From: a virus
Strand: one strand, 5' to 3'
IMG/VR virus record: IMGVR_UViG_3300047198_000026
Coordinates: 38,593 to 102,592 of that record
Length of the DNA stretch: 64,000 nt
Position 1 is the stretch's first letter, and every line of letters begins with the position of its first letter. Shown piece after piece: positions 7,193-16,800 of the stretch. Position numbers and translations under genes: made by a program. The notes under the pieces are model-generated. The model worked only from the letters and a program-made list of their open reading frames with translations. It had not been told where the DNA came from and did not search any database.

Positions 7193-9058
7193 ATGTCCTT
7201 ATTTAGAACAGGATATCCGTCATCTATCCACAAAATATATGAAATTCCTGGTGTAACCCAAGAAAACTTTGATGCTATAGAAGACTGGTCTGGTATTGAG
7301 CATTCAAGTTTGACCTCTGCTTCTTCTGGGCAACATGTGGCTGGGGGAGCAGGAGTCGTTTATGTGGGTAAAACACTGGACATTTCTGAATTATCTCCGG
7401 CCTCTGGGGCTATGGTTAGGAATCGTCAGACGGGTACCTTTGGGAAATACGACGGATTAGACTTCTATGGGATATGGGCAAATAAGTACTCTCGGGCTCG
7501 GGCCACCTTGTCAGGGGCGGTATTTCCCCTAACGGCAGACTGGCAAGGTAGGTTTGACTGTAACCAGATTTTGTGGGACTCCTTACATGAATTTCACATT
7601 GATCCAGCGGACGCATTATCTGGATCATTTACTCCCTGTGCCGATGGGTTCTATCATGTTATTGCTAGTTTTGCCATCTCAGCAGCTAATACACAAGTAA
7701 CAACTAACACATCACGACCCTCTGGAAATGGAACTGTACAGTGGATTCCCAGTGGATATGGGGTAGGTTATAATTATAAGAACGTGTGGGAATATCCTAG
7801 TGTTAGCGACGAAATGCACTATTTTAATGAGTCAGCAACATCTGGAGTATATGATTCCTTTAATCTATCTCCCGCAGCCACTGGAGGACCTGCAGGATCT
7901 TCTTCTGTTGTTATAGGAGCAACTTGGAGAGTTCGGCTTCGGAATGGAAGTTGTGCTTGTAATAATACGTGTTACCATGATATTACCACCTGCACTTGTA
8001 ATAATTCCTGCTATGAAGATACGGCCTGCACCTCCTGTGATATGACATGTTACCAACAGGGAAGTTGCACATGTAATAACTCGTGCTATGGTCAGGCTGG
8101 ATGTACCTGTAATAACACCTGTTATAGCCAAACGTGCACGACCTGTAATGCCACCTGTTATAGTCAAACGTGCACATGTAATTATACCTTATATGGACCT
8201 CATTGTAACACATGCTACATTACGTGCTATTGGTTTGCTTGGTGCAAAGGTGATCAGAGCTGCACCTGTAATAATACCTGTTATGGGGGATTCACCTGCA
8301 CCTGTAATAATTCATGCTATGGACAATCCTGTACCTGTAATAGCACTTGTTATCAACAGCAATGTGCCTCTTGTTATAATACTTGTTATGGGTATAGTGG
8401 ATCTTGCACCTGTAATAGTTCGTGTTATGGACAAGGCTCTTGCACTTGTAATAATTCTTGCTATGGTGATACCCCTTGTTCCTGTGATGTAACCACCTAC
8501 GGGTATTCTCATTCGTGTGAATGTGATGCGTCTCAGTATCTAGGAGTTTTCCAAATTGCTCCTGAGATATATGATTCCGCTTTAGGTTGGGCAAGGGGGA
8601 CACTAACATCCATAGCTGGAACAGCATATGGAGAATATACATATGTATGGGACACTGACCCTTTTAGAACCGCCGACTGGACAGCTGAGACTGCCTCAGG
8701 AATTACAAGTATAGCATATCGCCTGTTTACTCCCTACACGGCTGCCTGTGGAGTGTCGGCTGATGTGAGCCAATTTTATTTAAGCCAATCTTGGTTTCCT
8801 GTAAGACCCGTGTTGCGTTTGCAGATAGTAACGAATGAAGCAAATGCGTCCTCTTCGGTGGTGGCCCAGACTCAAGAGACCATTGCAGAAGCAGGGGCAG
8901 AAAGTTATCAAACTGTCTCTCTATCCACTATAGTTCCTCTCAAAGGCGGAGACAGGCTTAGTTTTAAGGTTAGGAAAACCCGAATTGATGATATGAGTAC
9001 AAATAATTATGCCTATTCCTTTGTGAGTGTGCATCGGTTAGGGGGTCAGTGGATTTAA
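7193..9058 (+). CDS. C1q-like tail protein with cysteine-rich tandem repeat insertion
   Basis: A 621-residue protein. Residues 1-60 match its two upstream paralogues (IPGVTQENFDAIEDWSGIEH, SGQHVAGGAG). A C1q-like segment with CADGFYHVIASFAIS follows, and the C-terminus (about 530-621) has another beta region (GGDRLSFKVRK, SVHRLGG). Between them, residues about 254-449 are 16 tandem units of C-x(1-2)-C-N-N-[ST]-C-Y-G type holding about 46 cysteines, with a Tyr in every unit. This insertion is absent from the paralogues. AAGGAGTG precedes the ATG. I infer a virion-exposed region that is metal-binding, disulfide-rich or enzymatically cross-linked, possibly by the nearby radical SAM enzymes. Confidence 0.85.
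   Translation: MSLFRTGYPSSIHKIYEIPGVTQENFDAIEDWSGIEHSSLTSASSGQHVAGGAGVVYVGKTLDISELSPASGAMVRNRQTGTFGKYDGLDFYGIWANKYSRARATLSGAVFPLTADWQGRFDCNQILWDSLHEFHIDPADALSGSFTPCADGFYHVIASFAISAANTQVTTNTSRPSGNGTVQWIPSGYGVGYNYKNVWEYPSVSDEMHYFNESATSGVYDSFNLSPAATGGPAGSSSVVIGATWRVRLRNGSCACNNTCYHDITTCTCNNSCYEDTACTSCDMTCYQQGSCTCNNSCYGQAGCTCNNTCYSQTCTTCNATCYSQTCTCNYTLYGPHCNTCYITCYWFAWCKGDQSCTCNNTCYGGFTCTCNNSCYGQSCTCNSTCYQQQCASCYNTCYGYSGSCTCNSSCYGQGSCTCNNSCYGDTPCSCDVTTYGYSHSCECDASQYLGVFQIAPEIYDSALGWARGTLTSIAGTAYGEYTYVWDTDPFRTADWTAETASGITSIAYRLFTPYTAACGVSADVSQFYLSQSWFPVRPVLRLQIVTNEANASSSVVAQTQETIAEAGAESYQTVSLSTIVPLKGGDRLSFKVRKTRIDDMSTNNYAYSFVSVHRLGGQWI
7952..8539 (+). repeat. Cys-rich coding tandem repeat, about 16 units of about 36 bp
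   Basis: Successive units read CACNNTCY, CTCNNSCY, CTSCDMTCY, CTCNNSCYGQ, and so on, ending in degenerate units CSCDVTTY and CECDASQY that have lost the third Cys but keep the Tyr. Spacing between units varies by one to a few residues; unit 8 is longest, with an extra CK. At the DNA level many units are near copies (TGTAATAAT cores), so the array could expand or contract by recombination. Adenines are not preferentially varied and no reverse transcriptase is present, so this is not a diversity-generating retroelement target. Confidence 0.95.
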
Positions 9059-10701
9059 TGACTACTTCTAATATTCTAAGTCAATTAGGACAAGTTCTCT
9101 CCCAAGCAGGGGCTTCACAGAATGCCCCCTTAATTATAGACAAATTTAATATAGGGTTGGTGGATGAGGAAGTCCTTTCGAAGTACCAATACAGTCCACA
9201 GGCCTGTGTTGATTGTCAGGATGTAGAGTTATTTCCTAGGGGTACTCTTAGTAGAAGGAAGGGTTTTGATAAATTAAATTCAGCTCCTTGGTATAATGCA
9301 CCCATCAATAAAATATTTCAATGGCAGACTATAGATGGAGTAAGCCTATTCCTTGCCTTTTGTCCAGCATCAGGGTCCACTAGCGCGGATATCGGCTCAA
9401 TTACGATTACAGGCTCTTTTGTCCTTACTCCGATATTATCTGTGTCTTCTGCGTCTGCAAGTTGGGATCCAGAATGGACGGATGTAATTTCAGTAACAGC
9501 CTATTCGGGCTCTGCTGTATTTGTTTATCCAAATACTGAGGTGCCATACGCTTGGAGTGGGCAGGCTGGTTCATTGGTTGAATCCTTATCGGCCTCTTCT
9601 CCAAGTGGAGCAAAATATTGTGCGAGTTATGGAAATCACCTTTTATTAGCTAATGTTTTAGATGTTAACGGAACTCGTCGGGGATCTAGAGTGGTGTGGT
9701 GTTATCCGGGCAATCCCGGTTATTGGCCTGCTACCTACTATCTAGATTTTGATGCCGATGATGGAGACGAGATAACCTCAATTTCATCTTTGGGTAACTT
9801 GGTAGTCGTACAGAAAGAGACAAAGACTTTTGTAATGCACTACACTGGTGATGTGGACATATTTAAAGGGGAAAGGATATCAACATCTACTGGGTGTGTG
9901 GCCCATAATTCTGCAAGAGAATTTAAAGGGGTATTATACTTCTTGGCAGTGGACGGAGTTTATAAATTTGATGGTGTTTCCCCTCCAGTAGAATTGTCAG
10001 GAAACATTAGAAACCACTTTAAGCAGTTGAACAATCAATACCGGCATATGAGCCAGACGACTGTTTTTCCTGATAAGGACCAGGTTTGGGTGTCTGTTCC
10101 CTATGGATCCTCTATATTTCTAAATAGGATCTACGTTCTAGATTTTGTACAATCGGCCTGGACTAAGTTTAACATCTCCTGTGCATCCTTGAGCCTTATT
10201 CGATATGGAGCCAACTTGGCTTATGAAAACTTTCCCTTGGATTATGGAAACTATGACTTAAAGATAGGAGACGCATATGGGGCTCGATCGGAGATCATTG
10301 TTACTGGAACCTATGACGGATTTATCAATAGGTATGGATTATTTAATACGGATAATGGAGTCCCTGTCATAGCCTATTGGACTAGCTGCTGGCTAGATTT
10401 TGGGATGCCCAACTACAATAAGAGAGTTGTCAGGGGGACTGTCTGGTTAGAGAAGGAAGGAGATTATGACCTATCTGTTTTTGTCTTTGCTGACTGGGAC
10501 GATGTCACTCCTATTAAGACATTTACTGTATCTCTGTCAAGTACTGTTCCAACTATCGAGAAAAGACTTGACTTCACTAGGAACTTACGATCCTTTCAAT
10601 TTACTGTCACTACTTCTGGGGCTACGGCCTCTGGATCTCCTTTTAGGATTCATAAGATGGCTTGGGATTGGGTACCCAAGGGGAGGACTCAGGTCAAATG
10701 A
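9058..10701 (+). CDS. Tail nozzle / stopper-like structural protein
   Basis: A 547-residue, mostly beta-strand protein. Residues about 50-75 (ACVDCQDVELFPRGTLSRRKG) resemble the N-rich, G-x-L-x-R-R-x-G segment seen near the start of podovirus nozzle (tail tubular B, T7 gp12-type) proteins. The rest has repeated Trp- and Tyr-rich strands like a propeller. It precedes a series of proteins whose order fits ejection proteins. The ATG overlaps the previous stop; an in-frame GTG nine bases upstream is an alternative. Fold assignment by pattern only. Confidence 0.6.
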   Translation: MTTSNILSQLGQVLSQAGASQNAPLIIDKFNIGLVDEEVLSKYQYSPQACVDCQDVELFPRGTLSRRKGFDKLNSAPWYNAPINKIFQWQTIDGVSLFLAFCPASGSTSADIGSITITGSFVLTPILSVSSASASWDPEWTDVISVTAYSGSAVFVYPNTEVPYAWSGQAGSLVESLSASSPSGAKYCASYGNHLLLANVLDVNGTRRGSRVVWCYPGNPGYWPATYYLDFDADDGDEITSISSLGNLVVVQKETKTFVMHYTGDVDIFKGERISTSTGCVAHNSAREFKGVLYFLAVDGVYKFDGVSPPVELSGNIRNHFKQLNNQYRHMSQTTVFPDKDQVWVSVPYGSSIFLNRIYVLDFVQSAWTKFNISCASLSLIRYGANLAYENFPLDYGNYDLKIGDAYGARSEIIVTGTYDGFINRYGLFNTDNGVPVIAYWTSCWLDFGMPNYNKRVVRGTVWLEKEGDYDLSVFVFADWDDVTPIKTFTVSLSSTVPTIEKRLDFTRNLRSFQFTVTTSGATASGSPFRIHKMAWDWVPKGRTQVK

Positions 10702-10901
10702 AAGTGGCAATACGAAGAGTGTCTGAGTGGGCCTCAGGGAATCTTGACAACCTGAACAGTATTCTTCTTGAGCATGAGCATGCTATTAACGCGAATACAT
10801 TTGGAACCTATGTATCCTGTGCCGGAGCATCTGGTGTGTCTATCGGGTACATTGCTATAAAAGACGATACAGGCACAACTAGGTTTATACCAGTATGGTA
10901 A
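10698..10901 (+). CDS. Small hypothetical virion-module protein
   Basis: A 67-residue protein starting at an ATG that overlaps the TGA of the nozzle-like gene (ATGA). It begins with a helix (RRVSEWASGNLDNLNSILLEHEHAI) and ends with strands (SIGYIAIKDDTGTTRFIPVW). The tight coupling supports a real gene. The helix-then-strand form could be a short adaptor or trimerisation piece; no family recognised. Confidence 0.7.
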   Translation: MKVAIRRVSEWASGNLDNLNSILLEHEHAINANTFGTYVSCAGASGVSIGYIAIKDDTGTTRFIPVW

Positions 10902-10930
10902 GTAATAAAATTTAAAAAAGGGTGATTAAA

Positions 10931-12121
10931 ATGGGAGATTATGATATGGGATCTTGGGATGTGGGTATTGATTATCAACCTCAATATGATTGGAGTCAAT
11001 ACGCTTTCGATCCATATGCTGGATACGGATATGATACAGGAGAGGCTGCTCCAATAGACTGGAGCCAGTATATGAATCAGCCTACAGACACTTCCTCGAT
11101 GGAAAACTACATTGGTGATTATACCGGAGGAGGAGGAACTCCCATTCCAGGTTATGTTTCTACCCAAGGGATTGGTGGGGGTGGAGGAGTGTATGGTGCT
11201 GCTGATGCTGCGGGTGGAGGAATTGGTCAGTATGCCAATTTAGCAACAACCATAGCCGGAATTTTGGCCAAACTAAAGGGTGGAACTGGCACAAAAAGCA
11301 CCGGCACTAACCAAGCTGCCGGTGCTATTCAATACCCTCCCCAGAAGGCTGCCGGATTGCAAGGAGCCCAGCAGGCCATTAGTAATTTGAGGATTCCAGG
11401 AGTTAATCAGGTCGATTTGGCCTCTTTGCTTGGACTAGGTCAAAAGAACCTTACCACTATGCAGCAGCAAGTTATTGATCCAACGACATATTTAGCCCAA
11501 CATGGAGCCCAGTTTGTTGACCCAACCCAGTATCAAAATATGGTTAATATGGCTAACAAGATGTATGGCCCTGATTACTTGAGACAACAGATTGCTCCTT
11601 TAATGAGTAATGCTGGAATTACAGGTGGGGCAGACTTAAGTAGAGTGGTTGATCAATCATCCAATATAAATCAAATGAGAAACCAGGCCATTATGACTGC
11701 CTTACAAAATCAAGCAGGGGCAACAACTCAACAGAATATTCTTAACCAGTCAGCAAAAACAGGAGCCATGGGAGCCCTTCCTGGATTCCTTGGACAACAG
11801 GCTGGTTTAGTTTCAGACCCATATAGCCAAGCTTTAAATATGTCAACTGCTGGGGGACAAATGACCTTGGCTGACTTTTTAGCCTTGGCCAATGCGTCAT
11901 CCCCAACGGGCAGTACCCAAGCCGGAACTCAAACTCAGGCATATGGTCAACAGAATCTTCTCCAACAGTTAGGACAACTTCTGTCTTCAACAGGGGCAGC
12001 AGGTTCAGTTCAGCAACAGGGACAGTGGAATCCAGTAACGGGACAATACCAATATCCCCCACAGCAACAGCAGACTAGTGTAATTAGTTCACTGCTTAGC
12101 GCACTTGGACTAGGGGGCTAA
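10931..12121 (+). CDS. Virion protein, Gly/Gln/Ala-rich (candidate ejection protein)
   Basis: A 396-residue protein. The first 70 residues are rich in Asp, Tyr and Trp (YDWSQYAFDPYAGYGYD). A Gly-rich hydrophobic stretch around residues 85-115 (GGGGVYGAADAAGGG, IAGILAKL) could insert in membrane. The C-terminal half is Gln/Ala/Asn-rich helix (LRQQIAPLMSN, MTALQNQAGATTQQ). Its position after the nozzle-like gene and before two larger proteins matches the first ejection protein of podoviruses (T7 gp14 position). AAAGGG is eight bases before this ATG; an in-frame GTG upstream is rejected. Confidence 0.6.
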   Translation: MGDYDMGSWDVGIDYQPQYDWSQYAFDPYAGYGYDTGEAAPIDWSQYMNQPTDTSSMENYIGDYTGGGGTPIPGYVSTQGIGGGGGVYGAADAAGGGIGQYANLATTIAGILAKLKGGTGTKSTGTNQAAGAIQYPPQKAAGLQGAQQAISNLRIPGVNQVDLASLLGLGQKNLTTMQQQVIDPTTYLAQHGAQFVDPTQYQNMVNMANKMYGPDYLRQQIAPLMSNAGITGGADLSRVVDQSSNINQMRNQAIMTALQNQAGATTQQNILNQSAKTGAMGALPGFLGQQAGLVSDPYSQALNMSTAGGQMTLADFLALANASSPTGSTQAGTQTQAYGQQNLLQQLGQLLSSTGAAGSVQQQGQWNPVTGQYQYPPQQQQTSVISSLLSALGLGG

Positions 12122-12142
12122 TTAAATAGAAGAGGTGTAATT

Positions 12143-13834
12143 ATGGCAAATACAGTACCAACAACTGGAGATAATATGTATGGATGGCCTGGAGTAGGTC
12201 AATCAAACACTCCTTTATTACAAGAAATGCTATGGAATGCCATCAAGGGTTCCCTATCAGAAATGGGGAAACCCCCACAGGGAGGGGCTTATACTTTACC
12301 AGGTCCTCCTACTCCTCCGGTGGCTCCAGTAGCGCCAGTAGCTCCTACTCCGATAGCTCCTCCTGTTATAAAACAACAGGTGAGAACTCCGGCTCAGAAG
12401 ACAGCAGCAGCTGCTCTTGCGGCCCCAGGGGGAGTTCCCTCTACACCTGATAAGCTACCGCCTGCCACTGAAGTACCAAAACCTGCTCCAGCGCCTGAGA
12501 TTCCCTATGGAGGATTGCCTGGTGAACTTCCACCCGAACCAGATGTGGCCGGTAGAATAACCAAGGCCTATGAACAGGCCTATCCAGAGAACCTTGAAGA
12601 CGTCTTGCCCAGACAGTCGAGGCCAGCAGGTGGAATGGGAGATTGGCTTACTAATATGTCTATGGCTGCAGCCGGTCAGGATCCCGTAGCCTATAGGCGT
12701 CAGCAACAGTCAGAGGATGAGGCCAAATGGACTCAGGCAGTTAATTACAAATTGCAAAGGTCCAAGGGGCAATATGACTTGGAAATGAAGAAAGCCGATA
12801 TGGATATGCAAAAATATGAGAGGACGAAGCAGGATGCTCTGGCCTTATTGACCCAGCAGTATAATGCTGATCCCGAGAGGGCTATGAAAAGTGAGAAGTG
12901 GGTTAGCGACTTCTCCAGAATACACATGCCCGGGGCCACTCCTGAACAGATTAAAGACTATGTTAATACCAGAAAGGACCCCAAGACGGGTCAATTAGTT
13001 GGTCCTAGAAATGCTTCTGAGAAATGGGCCGATGATACCTTTGGAAAGTATGTTGCCATGAAGAGCATGTTCCCAGATATGGATGATGGGTCAGTTAAAG
13101 CCTTGGCTGCTGGAATACAGGGATATAATGCTATGGAGCAAGAGTATCAGAAAAGGCGTAAGGAATTAATGAAGCAGACAGATAGTGCTTCTAAGAAAAA
13201 GAAGCTTGATCAGCTTGATGAGGATTATAGTGACTATGTGGAGGCCACGAAGGGATTACGGAATAAAGACCTTTTGGCAATGCAGAAACTTGCTGCACAA
13301 TCTCAGGCCAGTTTTTATAGGGCCCAAAAGGACCTAGCTGATGCCCAACTCAAGCAGTGGAAAGCCCCCCCTGTGAGTGCCCAGATTTTAGCCTTGGCAG
13401 ATCCCTCAATCAAGGATCCTACTATGGGGGCTATGACAGCTCAAACATACATGAAGGGGGCTCAAACAGCTATTCCAAAGGTGTATAAAGCTACAGTTGG
13501 AAAACTGAATTTAAATAAGGAAATTTTTACCCCTACTGAACATGAATCCCTATACACTATGGGAAAAGGGTCGCGTATGTGGTTGATTCAAGGAATGATG
13601 ACAGCCGCGATTCCTCCAGCTGAGAAACAGAAACTTTGGAAGCAGCTTGGATGGCCGGCCAACGATTTCGAATACTATAAATTATCTCAAAAGGATAAAA
13701 ATCTTTATTTGGCTGAGTCTCAATATGCCTATCAATTATTGCAGGAGGCTGATGCCAAGCCTGATGAGGTAATCAGGGGTATTATCAATTATGGACAGGT
13801 ACTCCGAGGGGGTGCGCCCCTCCCAACAAAATAA
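12143..13834 (+). CDS. Virion protein, Pro-rich linker plus helical region (candidate ejection protein)
   Basis: A 563-residue protein. Residues about 45-130 are a Pro/Ala-rich linker with repeated APVAP units. Residues about 180-270 and 320-400 are charged, probably coiled-coil helices (QSEDEAKWTQAV, KKADMDMQKYER). Its length and second position in the series fit the middle ejection protein (T7 gp15 position). AGAGGTG precedes the ATG. No enzymatic motif is visible. Assignment rests on gene order and composition, not on recognisable homology. Confidence 0.6.
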   Translation: MANTVPTTGDNMYGWPGVGQSNTPLLQEMLWNAIKGSLSEMGKPPQGGAYTLPGPPTPPVAPVAPVAPTPIAPPVIKQQVRTPAQKTAAAALAAPGGVPSTPDKLPPATEVPKPAPAPEIPYGGLPGELPPEPDVAGRITKAYEQAYPENLEDVLPRQSRPAGGMGDWLTNMSMAAAGQDPVAYRRQQQSEDEAKWTQAVNYKLQRSKGQYDLEMKKADMDMQKYERTKQDALALLTQQYNADPERAMKSEKWVSDFSRIHMPGATPEQIKDYVNTRKDPKTGQLVGPRNASEKWADDTFGKYVAMKSMFPDMDDGSVKALAAGIQGYNAMEQEYQKRRKELMKQTDSASKKKKLDQLDEDYSDYVEATKGLRNKDLLAMQKLAAQSQASFYRAQKDLADAQLKQWKAPPVSAQILALADPSIKDPTMGAMTAQTYMKGAQTAIPKVYKATVGKLNLNKEIFTPTEHESLYTMGKGSRMWLIQGMMTAAIPPAEKQKLWKQLGWPANDFEYYKLSQKDKNLYLAESQYAYQLLQEADAKPDEVIRGIINYGQVLRGGAPLPTK

Positions 13835-13843
13835 GGGGTTAAT

Positions 13844-16800
13844 ATGTTATCTATAAATTCCTTTGATCAGGCCAGTGTTGCAGAACCCTCCTCAAGATGG
13901 GGAGCCCAAGGTCCTGCTATTCAAGCAGTAGAGCCTGGTTATGCTGAATACGGCTGGGCTAAGATGCGAGAGACTCTTTCAAAGAGATTGGGTACCTTAG
14001 ACTACTATGCAGACAAGATTTCTTCAGGTCTGGGTATCTCTAAACCCGAAGTCTTTGAGAGATGGTCACAAAGCCTTAAACCAGAGGATATGAAGCTTGA
14101 TACCCAATCCTTCGTCAAGAAGCTGATTGGGGCTGCCGCAGGGGCAGCAGTCGATTTACCTGTATACGCAGGGGCATCTGCCCTAGGATCTCTTGCCCTA
14201 GGACCAATTGCTGGCCCAGCAGCTGCCTTTGGAGCCATTGGGGCAGCCGAAGGGGCGCCAGAAGGTGGTCTAAAAGGAGCACTGACACAGGGAGCCTTGG
14301 GTGCTGGAACCGGTGCAGGCTTTGGATTAATGGGAAAGCTTGGACTTGGGCGCCTTGGTAGGTCTTTAGGAACAGGAAGTCTATTTGCTGGTGGTGATAT
14401 AGCTGGTAAGGCTGTAACAGGACAACCACAAAGTTTTGAAGATGTTGCTCAGTCTGGAATATTAGGACTTGGAATGGGGGCTATGGGAAGGGGTAAACCT
14501 CGAGAAGTAGCACGCCCAGGAGAGGCACTACCCAGACCTGGTCCTGGAATACCCGATGAGAGGGCTGGTACGGCTCCTGGTATGGGACTTCTTCCAGAAG
14601 AAGCCCCTAGAGGATTAGGTCCTCGAGCAGGAGCCCCGGGAACTCCTAACCTTTTGGATATTCTTGGGAGATCTCAGCAAGAAGCTCCTATTGACCTTCA
14701 AACAGCTATGGGTCTTCGACCAGGAACCGCAGATATCCTTGGACTTACAGGGCAAGGACAAGTTCCATCTGTCATTCCTAAGGGTATGAAATATGATAAA
14801 GGTACTATAATTAAAGAAGCAAAACTTCGTAATCGGGCTACTTCAGACCAAGTAAAGGATTTAGTTCGCTTTGGGGTAGAGGAAGAGGATGCAAAAACAC
14901 TCACCACAAGGGAAGCTGCCCAAATTATTAAGTCATCCAGGAAGAGCTCAATTATGAAGACAGCCAAAGGCCTGGATGTGTTTGACAAAATGGCAGAAGA
15001 ACCTAAGACAGAAGGAAGATGGGAAAAGCCGTCTGCCTATGGATTTGACGCTGATACTGCTATCAAAGAGGGAATGGACAAAAGAGTAGATGGAGATACC
15101 CTTTGGGCCAGAAGTCAATGGACAAAATGGCAAAGACTGGATAACAGGTTTGAGGCAATAAAGAATAAGAAAAGAGTATCCGACCGGATGGAGAAGGCAG
15201 ACCTTGTCACAAAGATGTCTGAAATCAAACATCAATTGGAAGGTTATGCTGGATTTGAAAAGGAGGCAGAGGGATTTTCTGGGGAGACCAGACTGATGAA
15301 GAAGGAAGTTACTAAGTTACTTAGTGAGGTTGAGAAGGAACTTAGACCCCAAGGTCCAAAGATTTTAGCCCCTATCAGAAAGGCAATACTCGATCGTGGT
15401 TTCACAGAAGAGGATGTGGCCTTAGCAAAGAGAACAGCCCGAGATAAGATTATCCAGAACAAAGGTGTGACCAACCTTACCCATCGCATTTCGCCAGAGG
15501 GCAAACTTGAGGCCCTCTCAGCAGAAGAAAGAGGGAAGATTACCAGCGTTGAGGCCCCTAAAGAACCTCCGGCAAAGGTCTTTGAGAGACTACCGGGAGA
15601 ATCTGACAAAGATGCTGCTGCCAGATTTGAAAAGGAATTTGGGGCAGAGGTAGTAGAAAAAGAGCCCAGAGAACCAACTGTCGTGTCAGAGGAAGTTCCT
15701 GTACCCAGTACTGAATTAGATGCAGAGAAGGTATTACTAGAGTCTGTGAAACGCCGAGCAATGTATGATAAGTTACCCAAAAGGACCAAACAACAGTTTG
15801 ACGCTTTACTCTTACAGAATGCCAAGAAGATTGAACCCACAATAACAAAAGTAGGTCAGGCTTGGGAACTGGCTGATAAGTTATCTGAGTCTAAGGGAAG
15901 GGCCTTCGAAGGAGAAGTTACTGAGAAGACAGTGGCTGCGGAAGCTGGAAAGGCTAGGAAGGAACCTAAAATTGTAGAGCCAGATGAGGAACAGACGAAA
16001 GTTGGGATGGCCAGGACGGCCATAGAACGTAATGTGGCCGAAAGAGAGAGTATTGAATATGCTCAAAAGCCAAGACAAACCCGTAAGGAAAGTCAGGACA
16101 CTATTGCCTCAAGAGGGCGTTCGGCTGCTGACCCCATTGAAGCCACCACGGACCTTACTCCAAAGACCCATACTGGTGAGTGGTTAAAGAGATGGACCGA
16201 TTGGTATTACAGGACTTTTAGGAATGAAGACCCAGATCAACTTAGGGAAAGATTTAATATCGCTTATAGAACACAATTAGAAACTAGGATGCCTGCTATG
16301 ATGGCATATCCAGGAGGTCCTGGAAAGTTGATTCCCTTGAGCGATTTTATGGGTCAGATGATGAATTCACAGGATCCAAATCTTAAGATGATTGGAGAGA
16401 TGGGAGCCCGGAAGCATGTTATGGCCAAGGACAATCTGGTCAAAGACCAAGAAACCGTGGTCACAATGGAGGCCATCAAGAAAAGGGCTTTGGGAAGAAT
16501 GACTCAGGAAGAGTGGACAAAGAAATTATGGGATTTGGAAAAGACCTTTAAGACGGATGATCCTGATGTTGGCGCTTGGAGAGATGTTGTAAAAGCCAGA
16601 GAGGAGTACTATGCAGAATTAAGGGGGATGAAAGCCAGGGGTATTTACCGTCTGGACTACATCATCCCACACAAAATTGACATGTCGGAGGCTTACTTAA
16701 GATTCAGGCAGTCTGTATTAGGGGCAAAGGAATATGAAAAACTTCCTAAGGACGTAAAAGAGTTTGCCAGTGAGCAGGAGATTGGCTTAGTTAAGAGTAT

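Noticed and set aside
7865-8513. Several long antisense or shifted frames over the Cys-rich repeat (Ile/Thr- or Tyr/Asn-rich).
   Set aside because: They are shadows of the tandem repeat DNA, lack ribosome binding sites and vanish outside the array.
7952-8539. CRISPR array or diversity-generating retroelement target.
   Set aside because: The units are coding and continuous without spacers. There is no Cas gene or reverse transcriptase, and variation is not adenine-biased.
15244-15840. Long minus-strand frame (198 aa) over the giant virion gene.
   Set aside because: Ser/Ala/Leu-biased antisense shadow inside a well-supported gene, without start signals.
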